DNA of 64,000 nt from Asparagopsis taxiformis (Eukaryota; Rhodophyta; Florideophyceae; Bonnemaisoniales; Bonnemaisoniaceae). The stretch lies in NCBI GenBank assembly GCA_030407315.1, contig JALQPE010002802.1, forward strand, positions 1 to 64,000, written 5' to 3'. Shown here one piece after another: positions 1 through 11,042 of this stretch. Under the pieces are notes generated by a model. That model saw only the letters and a program-made list of their open reading frames with translations. It was not told the origin of the DNA and searched no databases. Both the position numbers and the translations under genes were made by a program. Position 1 is the first letter of the stretch. Each line of letters starts with the position of its first letter.

Positions 1-190
1 CAGTACTCCCTGTCAAAAACAATCGTTCACACTCTAGGTGCACTCGTCCGAGCAGTGAACCTGACTGCTTGGATGCTGTTATGCGTGAATGCAAAATACA
101 CGACCAGGTTGGAAATGGACGCCCGGTGGATGTCCATCTCAGATTGCATTGCTGTCCGGCCCAGAAATTCTACAATTCAGGGCAGAAAAA
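1..190 (+). repeat. left terminal inverted repeat of DNA transposon TE1
   Basis: The sequence from base 1 (starting CAGTACTCCCTGTCAAAAAC) is matched in reverse complement by the segment ending at 13411. The two share long near-identical blocks over roughly 180 bp with scattered substitutions and small indels. This is seen directly. A long terminal inverted repeat suggests a DNA transposon end. The window begins exactly at the terminus, so the flanking target duplication cannot be checked. A hairpin (CTCAAAAACATG ... CATGTTTTTTGAG) lies just inside at about 247-282. Confidence 0.7.
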
Positions 191-542
191 AATATTGCAA
201 AAAACATCGATTTGGGCGGTCGAAAGTGCCGTACGGCACACCCCCATCTCAAAAACATGTTCACATGTGCATGTTTTTTGAGAATAGCCCAAATTTTAAT
301 TCAAATCAGGACGTCTTCCGGACATAGGGGTGCTCGCGGCCTAGCTTACAGCTGTATTTGTACCTCATTAAATACTGTTGATGACTGCCTACCGTATACA
401 ATCTGGGCTGTTGGCGTATTATCCGGTACTTGACCTGACCTGAACGTTCATCGCAGACCGTTGTGGTTACCGACACTATACAGCAATCTTTTTTGTATCT
501 CGTGCAACTCAATCGTTCCATCGCTTCCGGGAAAGCTTCATT

Positions 543-2817
543 ATGCCGCCGCGTATTGCGAAGAAAGCTCCAAAGCCTCCGGGCCTCCAGAAAACCCGGT
601 CAGCAGCTGCTGTATCGAGTGCCCGACAATCCCGTGCGAAGAAGCGGTCTGGGCCTACCGGCAGCATTGAACCGCGGTCCGGTAGTCGCAAGACGGACCG
701 GCGCAGAACTGGGGATCCGCAGCGAGAAAGTGAGGAAGGAGGAACGGCGCGGAGAGAGATGGGGCTTGACCGAGGCAAGCGTGCTCGCAGGGACAGTGAA
801 CATCATGATGATGACATGATAGTGGCTCAAAACATGTTGGAATTGCGGCAGAGTGCTATGGCAAAGGTAGTTCCTCCCGGGTTGGCAGATGCGGAGTGCT
901 GCAGACGGAGTCCCAGCCGGGGGTTCCCGAGACACTGGAGGCTGTGACCCCCACTGCGCCAACTATGCCGAGTACATCAGCCCCAGCAGGTATGCAGTCA
1001 GGGACCCGAGGATAGCGGCAAGGATGTTGTTTCTGAGCAACGTTCACAGGATGCCAACTATCATCGGCGGTCAGGTGGTACTGAGGGGAGAGAGCAGCCG
1101 GAGTGCGGGCCTCGTCACAACAGAGTGTCATTGGTGCCAAATATGCGCGTAACGCCCCGCGACGTCAGGCTATTGCCGATGGAGGACATCATTTCCCGAT
1201 AGCGTGGGAGATGGGGGGACGGTGAGGGCAGAGAGGTTGCATCCGCCGGAATCCATCGATTTAATGGCGAGTCGCATCAATGCGCAGAAGAAGAAGATCG
1301 CGGAGCTGGAAAAAAAGTGTTTAGCCAGGACATAGCAAACAGGCGCTCACCACGGAGATGTTGCGTTGGAGGCTAAGGTGAAGACTCTGCAGGCGGAAAA
1401 TGCCAGCCTTACTGCAATTGCGAGAACAGGTAGAATCAGTGATCACGGTGGCGGTAAGTCGAAAATACAGAAAGCCATTCCTGTGAAATACCTTGGAGTT
1501 CTTAGGGCGGTTGAGGAAAACCTGACAAAGTGGTGCAAGAACGAGACTATGGAGCTGGACCCTATAGCGGAACAAACGCAGAGACGTTGGACTGGACGTA
1601 CCATCGAGGTAGAGCCGGTAGAAGGGGCACTTTGGAGCGAAAACGGTGTAGGATATATTGCTACCCCTCCGGCTATATCATCAAGAATCTGCAGTGGTAT
1701 ACACCTTCGTACAGGGACGAGAGTGATCTGCTGAATGACTTGGTGCGACACGTACTGCGTCAAAGTCCGTGGTGTGATTGTTTTCCGATGAGGAGCAGCG
1801 TGTGTGCTGTCAAGAGGCTGTGGCGGGGAGCAAGGAATTGAAAGTGAAGGTGACGCAGAAACTGTCCGACGTGATGAGTGCACGGAAGCGTAATGCGAGG
1901 GACAGATTGTTCGGTTCGCTGGGGTACACGAAATTAATGTCTAGATGCACGATGCTGACGACGCGAGCTGAGATGGACGAGCGAGAGGAACAAAAGCGCG
2001 AAGCGTCTGAGAAGCTTTTGAAACGGGAAAGTAACGGTGATTTGGATATGGGGAGGTGGCGAACGGCACCGTTCTCAGAGCTGCGATACAGCAAAGGCTT
2101 GGTTCCTGACAGCTTCGAAATGGAAGTGAATGGTGATGCATGGTTTAACAACCGAGTAGCTGTGAATGTGCTGGACATCTTCAGGGGTTATTCGATACGA
2201 CCAGAACAAGTAATGGACATAGAGACGAGCATACTAACGCTGGCGCGCCTGGATGCTTGGCTAGTGACTACTGTGGAGTGTTTGGATGAACCGAAGGGGA
2301 AAGGAGGTGCACGGCAGAAGGAGTTTACAAGGCGGTACAGTCAATATGTGGGGGTAGCTTTTCAGCAATTAGTTGGTATGGTGGTGTACTGCATGTCTTG
2401 TCTCCAAGGCTCGCAAGCAAGGAAGAAACGGACGTTGTCGAGAGCGAACAGCGGACTAGTGCACAGTCACGGCATGTGTTTGCAAGCCGTACTGTGACGA
2501 GAGAGGCTGTTGAAGTGTGGCAAAGCGGAGAGGGGTCTGGAATTGTTCATGTCGTTGATGATGTAAACCGCTGCTCATCACTTGTTCTAGTGTCCGAGGA
2601 TTGGATTCAATCGCATATTACGTCAAACCTCGGTGCTGTAATGGATTGTGTGATTGCGCAAGGACTAATTGGCGCAGAACTTTTCGTCGTTGACCCATAT
2701 GCTGGACACCTGAGTGCAAACCTGAATGTCGAAATCAATGCCCCACAGTATGGGGGCATGGAGCGGCGCCATGCAGCCACTGCTGATAACGGTTTTGGCG
2801 TAATGGAGGATGGTTGA
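543..2817 (+). pseudogene. decayed basic/coiled-coil protein gene of TE1
   Basis: Several open stretches in different frames line up as one broken plus-strand gene. A basic Arg/Lys/Pro-rich start at 543 is followed by Lys/Glu-rich coiled-coil-like segments near 1270-1430, by a longer open stretch at 1778-2497 with a charged helix (DEREEQKREASEKLLKRES), and by a final stretch at 2398-2817. Stops and frame changes separate the pieces, notably around 950-1360 and 1480-1770. I do not recognise the protein. The last stop at 2817 faces the end of the minus-strand transposase about 110 bp away, so the two genes are convergent. This resembles the second, non-transposase gene that many CACTA-type elements carry, but that assignment is inference only. 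Confidence 0.4.
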
Positions 2818-2928
2818 AATTAGTGCAGTAAATGTGACGTTGACTAGAAGGTTTATCATGTAGTACATTATCAATAGAGTGCTGCGATTTAGATTTATTC
2901 TTCTTCATTATCATCTGTGAATTGGTAA

Positions 2929-5900
2929 TCAGTGTTGGTGTAGAAGCGGTTGAGATAGAAACGGTGGTCCGACCAGTGCATTGTTTTTCGTAAATGGCTT
3001 GACTGGAAAGTTACTTCGTACGATGTGCACGGTGCCAGATATAGTAGATGCAGGAATGAGGTCAAACCAAGGACCACCTGCACTGTGGGATGCAGTGTCA
3101 TTGCTGTCAACGGATCCGTTGTCCGGGTCCCATGTGGACCACTTTAAACAAATGCACCCAAGTGATTTTTCCACAGCGGTTTTTGGGGCAAAGCAGGTCA
3201 TATACTGAACGAAAGCGAGTTCTACAGGTTGAAACAGGTTTGGAGACTGCAGGCGTACCAGTGCCAGGACGCGCCCTACCCATATGGTTCTGTAGTCATC
3301 GGCAGTTCCGGAGATGACGACAAAGGAGTACTGCGATCTCTTTGCGGGGCCGAACGATGAAGTTGCAAAGACGCGCTGCTGCTTGTGCCTCGACACGTTT
3401 GTGGGGCGAAGCATGCCACTGTGCGGGTCAAAGTCGTCGGCATCTGGGACGTACCCTCCCATGACGTAGGCGGACTTTACCACGGTGACGGAAATGTCCA
3501 TGTCATGTATTGGAGGGCCTTCTGCCGTGGCGCGCAGTCTAGCGAGGGTGAGGAACGCTTGTGCAGCTGTGTCACCGAGTTGCTGGAATAGCGTTATGGT
3601 GCCAGACGGGAACGAGGAGTTGTGTGCAGCGGCAAAAGAGTGGCAGGATCGGGCTGTCCGTCGATATCTGCAACGAGGAGGGTTGCATCGGGCAGCAGGG
3701 AGGCAAAGTCGTGCAGTGCAACGGTGAATCCGTCGCGAACGAGTACTGCACCGTCTGTGGGCGATATCATGCGTGCGTTTCCCAATGTGTTCGATGGGGT
3801 ATGACCAGTTGGAGTGGCCAAGGAGAATTCCATGTGGCGAATAGTCTCTTCCATGGCTGTGGAGCGCCTCCTTCCATTTTTCCTATAACTCTGTTGAACA
3901 GAAGATGCGAGTGTTCGTAGGGGCCTGCATCAATGTGTTCCAGGGCGCCATATCTCTGCAAGTCACCGGAAGATGGTCTAGAAGATGGAACTTGAAAGTT
4001 TTGAGACCTGTGGTGTGGAATGGGCCGAGGGTGGAGAGCATTGATTGTTTGAAATAGGAAATGGAGTTCTGGAGGCTTTCTAGTTCGGCGGCAGTCCAGT
4101 GCTTGATGCGACCGCGTTTCATGACCCATGCGACGAGGTCAGAGTATTGCGTGCAGATGGAAGTGAGAGGGGCTGTATCTACTTCGTCACAGCATGTGTC
4201 AATGAATGCTGCGATGAAAGGGAACACCATGTCGACATGGTGATAGTCTTTGGCTGCGAGCATGCCGCGTATGCCGTCCTCCGTGAAGAGGCCGTTCAAA
4301 TTGGTGCCCTTCTCACCCTTGGAGAAGTCGACATGAAGACCGGTGATGTAGTAGTCGCGTTCGATAGCGGACAGAATGCTGTTTGAGCCGGCGAGGATGG
4401 ATTTTTTCACCTTCTTGAAGGTGCGAGGTGTCCCGGAATGGGAGGCAGTGGTGGTGAGGTCTGGGGAGCTGAGGCGGTGGACAATGCACTGTTTGATGAG
4501 CTTTGAGATGCCGAGGTGGAGATTGTGCAGAGGCTCGAAGGAGAAAATGTTGTAGGGGTCTAGGGGACTGTTGGTGGGTAAAAGAGCGGTCGATTCGAGG
4601 ACAGAGTGTTGTTCGAGGAGGGAGAGAGCTTCGAGCGGAGCAGTTGTATGCTCCTGAGCGCTCTCTTGGCGTGCAGAGCGTGTATCATCGAGGGAGCGGG
4701 GCTGGTGTGGCGCGCTGGATTCAAGTTGAGTGGCGGGGATGTAGCAGCGGTGGCAGGGATGTGTGGTGGTAGTGCTGTTGCGAGTGCATGACAGCTCTTT
4801 GGCCTCTGGAAAGTCGCAGCAATAATTGGCTAGGATGGGAAAGCCTTGGCGGGCAGTTGCAGTGGAGTCTGTGCAGGGGAACCCGGAAGAGAACGCGGTG
4901 GATAGGGACGAAAACACTTTTTCGAGTGCTTTATGAAGAATATCAATTTTGCGAGCGCGACTAGCAGAACTAGAGGTTGTCGGCATTTCATCACCGAACA
5001 AGGCGTTGGACGAAGGGTTAACAATGTACGGAAGATACCCGACGATGGTGAGGCCGGTACGGATGCAGTGGCGACGGAGGGGGGCGGAGAAGTTGAGCAG
5101 TGTGACGTGTATGGGGTATGCGACGATTGCGGAGCTCTTGAGGCTTGTGCTGCTCTTGTCGGAGTACACTTGGAGGAGGCCGGCAAAGGAGGAAGCGGTG
5201 GGATCATTTTCCTCTGCCCATACGACCTGTGGATCTTCCGAGAGCTGCACGCGCTGTCTAGTAACCTGGTGCAGCGTTTTCGCGAATTCTGTGTGTAGGG
5301 GATGAGAAAATATTGCGGTGCCGTCTGGGGCGGTCTGTGGGGAGGGGTGGAAGAGAGTATTTTGGTCGTTAGCCAGTGCTAACTGCCTGCGGAGCATGTC
5401 GACTGGGTCGCGGAGGTACAGCTGTGCCGAGTACTTACCAGTTTTGTCTGGAATGATGTGGCTCTTGTAACCTTCGGTGCGGAAATGTGTTTCGACCATG
5501 GAAGCGGTAACGTGGCGACATTCTTCTACGGTGCGAACGGCGCTGTTGAACTTTTCTAGGGAGAATGCGGGGTCTTGTAGGATGGTGATGACTTCGCTCA
5601 CGCGGCCAGCGCCGGCCTTGTACTCGAGGGTTGTGAGACTGGCGGCGAGGGATTGCACGAGGAGGTCTGCGCGGGAGGGTGTTGAGGCTGGTGGCAGTGG
5701 AGCGTCACAGGGTGAGTCGCTGGAGGAAGCACGACCAGATTCTGGGTCTGGGGAGCTGGGTTGCGGGGAATCATGGTCGCCGTTTCGAGCAGGCTCATGG
5801 GTGACGGCAGGGACACGAGCGTTGTTGAAATGTTGGGGAGAGGGTTGAAACGGTAGCGACACGTTCGCTCATGCAGCGCGAGCGCATAAGCATCTACGCA

Positions 5901-5933
5901 GTAGTAGAAGCACCCTTCATACTTGCATTCCAT
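2929..5933 (-). pseudogene. CACTA-like transposase with N-terminal zinc finger, frame-broken
   Basis: The longest open piece is 3883-5862 (659 codons); further pieces at 3594-3854 and 2929-3501 continue the protein after frame changes. Just upstream, a different frame (5933 down to about 5865) encodes a C2HC-type finger, CKYEGC...HERTC, so a frameshift near 5860 probably joins it to the body. Features resembling the RNase-H-like transposases of the EnSpm/CACTA/Plavaka group are a CHRCY Cys pair followed by FEPLHNLHLGISK, which resembles the D-x-x-H-x-L-x-x-G motif of that group, and FKFHLLDHL...APWNTLMQ near the C-terminal half. A Ser/Pro-rich linker follows the finger. The gene is not translatable as it stands. 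The family call is by motif; a profile search would settle it. Confidence 0.6.
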
Positions 5934-6130
5934 GTCGAGTTTTGACGCAAAAGGGAGGATTGCGAGCTGAACAGGGGAGACTGTGCCGTCCAGATGCGAC
6001 CAATTTTATTTTTGTGGTGCTTTCGAGACTTGGAATGTAACGTGTTCGTAGTTTTTTGGGTAGTAGTTTTGTGCTCACTCCAGCTGACATCCCAACGGTG
6101 GAATTTAACCGAGAGTTCAATCATTTCCAA

Positions 6131-6530
6131 CTGTTACATCACATTGCGTGCTGGCAACGTGTGCATGGAAGGACGAACGACTGCCCTGGGAGATGAATTT
6201 TCAATTAATTCATTTGTAATAATAAACTTTTTTATTTCCAAACTTCGTGGAATCTGAATGTGCTTTACAGCGGATATGCCACAGATCATGTAAGGAAAGC
6301 AAATGGATTCTCATATATATGATTATATGTTTATATTCGTTGTTCTCGATCCGGATCTCTTTGTTCGGGGAATCAGAGACCATGGCTTGGGCCATACTCA
6401 ATCTCACTGCCGGCGATGATTTCGAGTATGCACAGCAAGACTTAAGCGGACGCAGAAAGCTGTCCGGTCGACGCCGCAGGCTCCACTCCGCCCTCATCAC
6501 CGACTGATCTTCTTTGACCGACTTTGCTTT
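6131..6530. other. non-coding stretch upstream of the TE1 transposase
   Basis: Mostly AT-rich sequence with short chance ORFs. No coding signal, RNA gene or clear repeat boundary was seen. It may be TE1 promoter DNA or the edge of the repeat-rich insert that follows. Confidence 0.35.
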
Positions 6531-6568
6531 GTACGTGCGCGAATCTTGATCAAGATTCGCGCACGTAC
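6531..6568. repeat. 38-bp perfect palindrome
   Basis: GTACGTGCGCGAATCTTGA and its exact reverse complement meet at a central TGATCA. There is no spacer, so the DNA could extrude as a cruciform and a transcript would form a tight hairpin. It sits at the border between TE1 upstream DNA and the tandem-repeat zone. Confidence 0.85.
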
Positions 6569-6599
6569 CTTCGTTCCATCCTCTACCCTCGAGGGTATG

Positions 6600-7640
6600 C
6601 GTTGAGGGAAGCGTGGGTTTTGAGTCTGACTATTTCCGTTGATGCGATATTTTTCATGGGAAGCCTGTTGACTGATGGTGTGTATTGAGCGGAGGATGGA
6701 TGAGAGGTACGTGAAGTTTTGAAAGTATGCTGTGAGGGAAGGTTGATTTTGAGTCTGACTGTTGTGGTTGATTCCGATGTTGTGTAGATGATGCAGGAAT
6801 GTTGATGACGGAAGGTAAGTTTCATTGAGTGCCAAGATGTGCTTTGCGAAGATATGGACTGCTGACTATGATTATTGTTAATTGCAAGGTTTTTGGATCA
6901 TGGTTTGTATTGTGTGTAGGATGGATGAGAGGTACATTTGCGAGTTCTCAGGGTATGTAGCGAGGGAAACGTTGGTTTTCAATCTGACTGTTGCGATTGA
7001 ATCCGATGTTGCGTAGGTGATGGAGGAATAGTGATGACGGAAGGTAAGTCACATTGGGCGCCCAGACCGGTTGTGCGAAGATGCGGAATGCTGACTGCTT
7101 TTCTTGGCTACACGATTACGTGATTTATGGTTTTTATTGTGTGCAGGATGGAACAGGTAAGTAAGTGTGCGAGTTTTGAAAGTAAGCAGCGAGGGAAGGT
7201 TGGTTTTGAGTCTGACTATTTCCGTTGATGCGATATTTTTCATTAGAAGCCTATTGAGTCATGGTGTGTATTGTGTGGAGCGAAGGTAAGTGTGCGAGTT
7301 TTGAAAGTATGCTGTGATGGAAGGTTGGTTTTGAGTCTGACTGTTGTGGTTGATTCCGATGTTGTGTAGATGATGCAGGAATGTTGATGACAGAAGGTAA
7401 GTTTTACTGAGCACCAAGACTTGTTTTGCGAAGATATGGACTGCTGACTTTGATTATTCATTGCAAGGTTTTTGGATCATGGTTTGTATTTTGTGTAGGA
7501 TGGATGATTCAGTCATCCTCTCGGAGAGGTAAGTAAGGGAGTTTCTAGGATATCTGTCGTGGTAAGCGTTGCTTTTGAGTCTGACTGTTGTGGTTGATTC
7601 TGATGTTGTGTATGTGATGCAGGAGTGGTGAAGCAGGAAC
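6600..7640. repeat. composite tandem repeat zone built on a TTTTGAGTCTGACT motif
   Basis: A core (GGTTTTGAGTCTGACTGTTG followed by TGATTCCGATGTTGTGTAG) recurs near 6604, 6731, 6961, 7190, 7317 and 7559. Spacings alternate between about 127 and about 230 bp, so a higher-order unit of about 586 bp is visible (6604 to 7190). Several minus-strand ORFs here merely read through the repeats and share peptide fragments; I treat them as repeat shadows, not genes. Confidence 0.7.
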
Positions 7641-7979
7641 GGCAGGACTGAAGGAGAGTGAAGAAGGGATGTAGGAAGATGGGGAATGAAGCTGTGAGGT
7701 GTTTCTGGTATGTGTATATTTTGGGGCATACGATAGAAGTGAGAGTGCGTTTCAAGTGGTGTAAGATTTTGCTGACCATGTTCGTGTTTGATGTCTTGAT
7801 GATTTAATGGGCTGGGGTGGTGTCGAGGAAAGCGGGGATGGTATTGGGAAGGAGCGTATTTTTTGTAATCTAGGTCGTGAGGGTTCTTGCAGTATGTGCG
7901 GATGGTGGTGCATGGCGTTCGGATGGTAGGGAGAACGCGATAGTGAGGGAGATGGGTGATCGACGATATGCTGACAGGT

Positions 7980-8095
7980 ATTTTGTATTCTGGCTGGATA
8001 CGTATTTCCTATTCTAACCGGGTATTTATTTCCTATTCTAACCGGGTATTTATTTCCTATTCTGACCAGATATGTATTCCCTATTCTAGAGAGAC
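7980..8095. repeat. 24-bp tandem repeat, about 4 copies
   Basis: The unit TATTCTAACCGGGTATTTAT plus TTCC repeats head to tail with substitutions at the edges. No gene overlaps it. Confidence 0.75.
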
Positions 8096-8212
8096 GTATT
8101 GTATACGAGCAGTTTCCTAAATGAGAGAATAAAATACGGTCCGATATGGGCCCTGAATTTACCATCCGCTGTAATTTCTTCCCTCCCGGTTTTCGCTGAT
8201 ATATTGTATACT

Positions 8213-8427
8213 GGATGTCGGGTCCTAGTATTCCGCCATATGTACTAGAGAAAGTGGATGTCGGGTCCTAGTATTCCGCCATATGTACTAGAGAAAGGGG
8301 ATGTCGGGTCCTAGTATTCCGCCATATGTACTAGAGAAAGTGGATGTCGGGTCCTTGTATTCCGCCATATGTTCTAGAGAAAGTGGATGTCGGGCCCTAG
8401 TATTCCGCCATATGTACTAGAGAAAGT
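8213..8427. repeat. 43-bp minisatellite, five copies
   Basis: Copies start at 8213, 8256, 8299, 8342 and 8385, an exact 43-bp period, each beginning GGATGTCGGGTCC and ending CTAGAGAAAG(T/G). Differences between copies are single bases. The array abuts a sequence (8428-8545) with inverted GGACGTCCGCATCC / GGACGCGGACGT blocks. This probably marks the terminus of the element that truncates the neighbouring copia gag gene. Confidence 0.85.
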
Positions 8428-8564
8428 GGACGTCCGCATCCAAAAAATTTTTATTTTTTTTGGACGCGGACGTTCATTTGTTCTAGTAAATCTCGGGGCC
8501 GACTAGGACCCGTACTAGAGAGACTGGACGTCCGCGTCCACTTCCGAAAACACAGACGAAGCGG

Positions 8565-9115
8565 CTGCGCACCTTGTCAAAGGTGAACGAAGGGTCGTCA
8601 TCTCCAATTGCATCGAGTGCCGTGATCAACGTTCGGAAGGATGATGGGAGGCCGTTGAGTACAGCCATGGCCATTTCCTTTTCGTCAATCTTGACGTCCA
8701 TTGACTCGAGGTGGGAAGCCATTTGACGTACACGATTGATGTATACAAGCATTTGCTCCCCCTGCTTCATTGTTGCAGTGTAGAAGTCACGACGAGCAGC
8801 GAGCTTGTTCAGAAGAGTGTGACGTTGATGGACGTTGCAGATCTCTTGCCACATTTCTAGGGCGGTAGTAGTGTGGCGAACGTTCTTCAGCATTTCGTCT
8901 GACAGACTGATGCCGATTGCCATGCGAGCAGTCTTGTCTTTACGAGTCCATTTAGACAATGCCTCTGGATCCTCTAGAGGAGGGCGGCATAGAATGGGAT
9001 CGATCATGTCGTCCACCTCGCGGTGGCCGAGGATGAGCTCCATCTTTTGCTTCCATGAGTGGAAGTTGGAGTAATCCAGCTTTTCAATGCGAATGCCGGA
9101 TGAATTGCTCTCCAT
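8565..9115 (-). pseudogene. gag: copia gag, truncated (minus-strand relative of the array family)
   Basis: The frame starts at the ATG at 9113-9115 and reads a UBN2-type copia Gag closely similar to those at 46206, 52210 and 58208. Shared stretches include IEKLDYSNFHSWKQKMELIL, MWQEICNVHQRHTLLNKLAA and MAMAVLNGLPSSF. Homology stops after FDKVR near 8565, where unrelated repeat DNA begins. The zinc knuckle, protease, integrase and RT are therefore missing. The ORF runs on to 8483 only by chance. Gag would form the particle that packages the retrotransposon RNA. Confidence 0.85.
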
Positions 9116-9298
9116 GGCTCTGTATTATGTCTTATCTGTTCTACCCTTCCCAAGTGGACAACCGATAGTCGTCTAGGACCAAGCTGGGATCTATAGGATA
9201 AAGACTTTTAGCTAAGAGCTAGATGAGTGGAGAACAAGAAACAAGGTTTATCAAAGAGAAATCAGCTAGATTTCTAGTGTGTCTAGAGAAGGGGAGTA

Positions 9299-9717
9299 CT
9301 ACTTATCGGAGGACGAGGAAGCCTTAGAGGCTTTAGCGGCTTTGAGGGTCTTCTCGATGCCACGGTGGCGACTACCGCGGAGGTGGTTGTCGAGCTCGCT
9401 CTGGGTGCGAACGATGACACCGCAGGGTTTGCAGACCTTGAGACCACCTTCCTTGAGGCGTTCGATAGTCTTCTTATGTCTAGAGCCGCTAAAGTGTGCG
9501 ACTCTAGACTCGGCGGAGTTGAGGAAGACGTTGCAGTGGTGACACCTCGAGCGGTTTGCCTTCTTGTGAGCGGCGTACTTCTTCTTGTTATCCCTCCTTT
9601 CGGCGATGCTATAGGCTTTGCGGAAGACCCGGTCCTGAAGAGACTCCCCTCGCGACGAAGCCTGGGAGGTTGCTCGTCGGAGCGCGGTTCCACGCGGTCT
9701 TCGTCACTGCTAGACAC
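9299..9717 (-). CDS. copia ORF0: double U1-type C2H2 zinc-finger protein (one frameshift)
   Basis: Read on the minus strand, this matches ORF0 of the plus-strand array in protein sequence. It contains finger 1 (CHHCNVFLN...HFSGSRHKK) and finger 2 (CKPCGVIVR...HLRGSRH), each C-x2-C-x12-H-x5-H, as in U1C/matrin/JAZ-type fingers that often bind structured or double-stranded RNA. A single-base loss near 9647, compared with the array copies, breaks the frame. After it the frame is open to the TAG at 9299-9301. Most differences from the array copies are synonymous or conservative, which points to past selection on the protein. There is no in-frame ATG; the sequence before the ORF is a 3' splice site (pyrimidines then CTGCAG). 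Function is unknown. Confidence 0.65.
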
Positions 9718-9994
9718 TGCAGATTGAAAGTAGAGAGCGTGTTAGAAGTTATACCGATCAATACTAAGGTCTAAACCTTGAAATAGACCGAAAGGTGAAA
9801 GGTATAAACTTACTTGTGGAAACCGTTGACAATGAAACCAAACGTTCGATGAGTTTATTCGGTGATAGGTAGAGGCTATAACGCTATACCGATCAGGACA
9901 AGGTCACTGTCTTACAAGAGCAGGACCGAGTTGAGAAAGGTATAGACTAGCCAATATAAAAGCAAAGGTCGATTCCAGTAATTGGGCCTTCAGT

Positions 9995-10072
9995 GGCCCG
10001 GTAGCCGAGTCGGTTGGACGGTCCACGGAGATGTATAGATCCTTGGTTCAAACCCCAGCAACGACGCTGGCC
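9995..10072 (+). other. tRNA-like A/B-box sequence antisense to the copia leader
   Basis: The plus strand has an A-box-like TAGCCGAGTCGGTT and a B-box-like GGTTCAAACCCC at tRNA spacing, and a plausible T-arm (CTTGG/CCCAG with one mismatch). The acceptor stem does not pair properly, so this is not a convincing functional tRNA. The array copies have a different tRNA-like sequence at the same place and in the same antisense orientation. It may be a degenerate tRNA gene or a pol III promoter. Confidence 0.45.
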
Positions 10073-10129
10073 AAACTTTTTCCTTCGCACGAGAACCGCA
10101 GATGAAAGAATAATGTCACCTGATGACCA

Positions 10130-10275
10130 TGACCCAGAGACGGATGGCAAGATGACAGAGCGTCAGTGTGACACAGTGTGGATGACAGGATGTCAGTGTC
10201 AGTGACAGGATGACACAGTGTCGGCGCGGCGCGGCGACAGAGGTGCGGCGCGGCGACAGAGGTGCGCGGGGATCG
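10130..10275. repeat. TGACA/TGTCA-rich and GCGGCGC tandem motifs in copia leader
   Basis: Short imperfect repeats of GATGACA...GTCAGTG are followed by two GCGGCGCGGCGACAGAGGT units. The element-sense GACACTGTGTCATC motif is also present in the leaders of the array copies, so it could be a cis signal such as packaging; that role is inference. Confidence 0.5.
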
Positions 10276-10458
10276 TCGGGGGAGCGTGAAGGAGACGCTC
10301 AGCAAGACCGCGGAAGCGCGGGAAGGCGTAGAACGGGAGAAAAGCGAGTAGACGAAGAGAAGAGAGAACGAGGCGAGAACGAGACGAAATAGGTAAGAGA
10401 ACGCCGACGCAAACGACGCACTTACCGAAGCGCTACAGAATAAGAAACGACCCGAGCG

Positions 10459-10478
10459 AGCGCACTGGGCCCATAACC
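10459..10478 (-). other. primer-binding site, half-tRNA(iMet) type
   Basis: On the minus strand, right after the LTR, the sequence reads GGTTATGGGCCCAGTGCGCT. It is complementary to the anticodon stem-loop region of eukaryotic initiator tRNA-Met, which contains GGGCCCATAACC, with one mismatch near its distal end. It does not match a tRNA 3' end. This is the internal priming mode known for Drosophila copia. Confidence 0.75.
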
Positions 10479-10966
10479 TGTTGAAACGAATTGGTCGCTT
10501 ACCGAGCGTTTATTGAATCTGCGAGCTCACTACATTATTTGTATTCTCGCCGAGGTGCGTCGGCGGTGCTAAGGACAGCCTGTTCATGGCTGCTCCAGAC
10601 AGACTGTCACTGACAGTCTGTCCTAGCAAACACCCGCTGCCAATCTGGTACACGTGGGCTTCTCTATCATATCGTCCACACGTGTACACTAATCATAACA
10701 TTTTCCCTGTGGCATGATGGCAACCCATCCTGGCATTTCTAATTACTAATTGAAAGTATGACAAACAAATTGAAACTTCAGACGCTATTATCTCCATGAA
10801 GAAAGGTCGTAGAAGCTTCGGAGAAGTTGCTATCCGACTAATTCGGGCACGCTGAACACGATGAGTTATGTTTCGGAGCGCCTAGAGCACTCCTTCTAGG
10901 AGAAACCGAGGGTCAAAGTTTTCTCACGTAATTGAGCCCCTCAGGGCCAATTCCAGTGCTTCAACA
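10479..10966 (-). repeat. copia 5' LTR (minus strand)
   Basis: 488 bp bounded by TG...CA and related to the 475-bp LTRs of the array. Shared blocks include the GCACGCTGAACA and ACACGTGTAC regions and the GCTCCGAAAC block. The outer end reads TGTTGAAGCACTGG on the element strand. The partner LTR is missing because the element is truncated inside gag. The adjoining five bases (10967-10971, ACTCC) would be one copy of the target duplication. Confidence 0.85.
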
Positions 10967-11042
10967 ACTCCTTCATCGAGATTTTCACAGGATATTCTCG
11001 AGATTGAGTGCTTCTGTTGCTGCGACTCAATTATTCGCAACA

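Larger units (their letters stand above)
9718..10425 (-). other. putative leader intron of the minus-strand copia
   Basis: A strong donor, CG|GTAAGT, lies at 10425 reading down, 49 nt after the ATG embedded in the primer-binding site. A CTGCAG acceptor directly precedes ORF0 at 9717. The array copies have a donor (TG|GTGAGT) 50 nt after the same ATG and the same acceptor. A second donor-like CTT|GTAAG is also shared. Splicing is inferred from these conserved signals, not shown. Confidence 0.4.
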
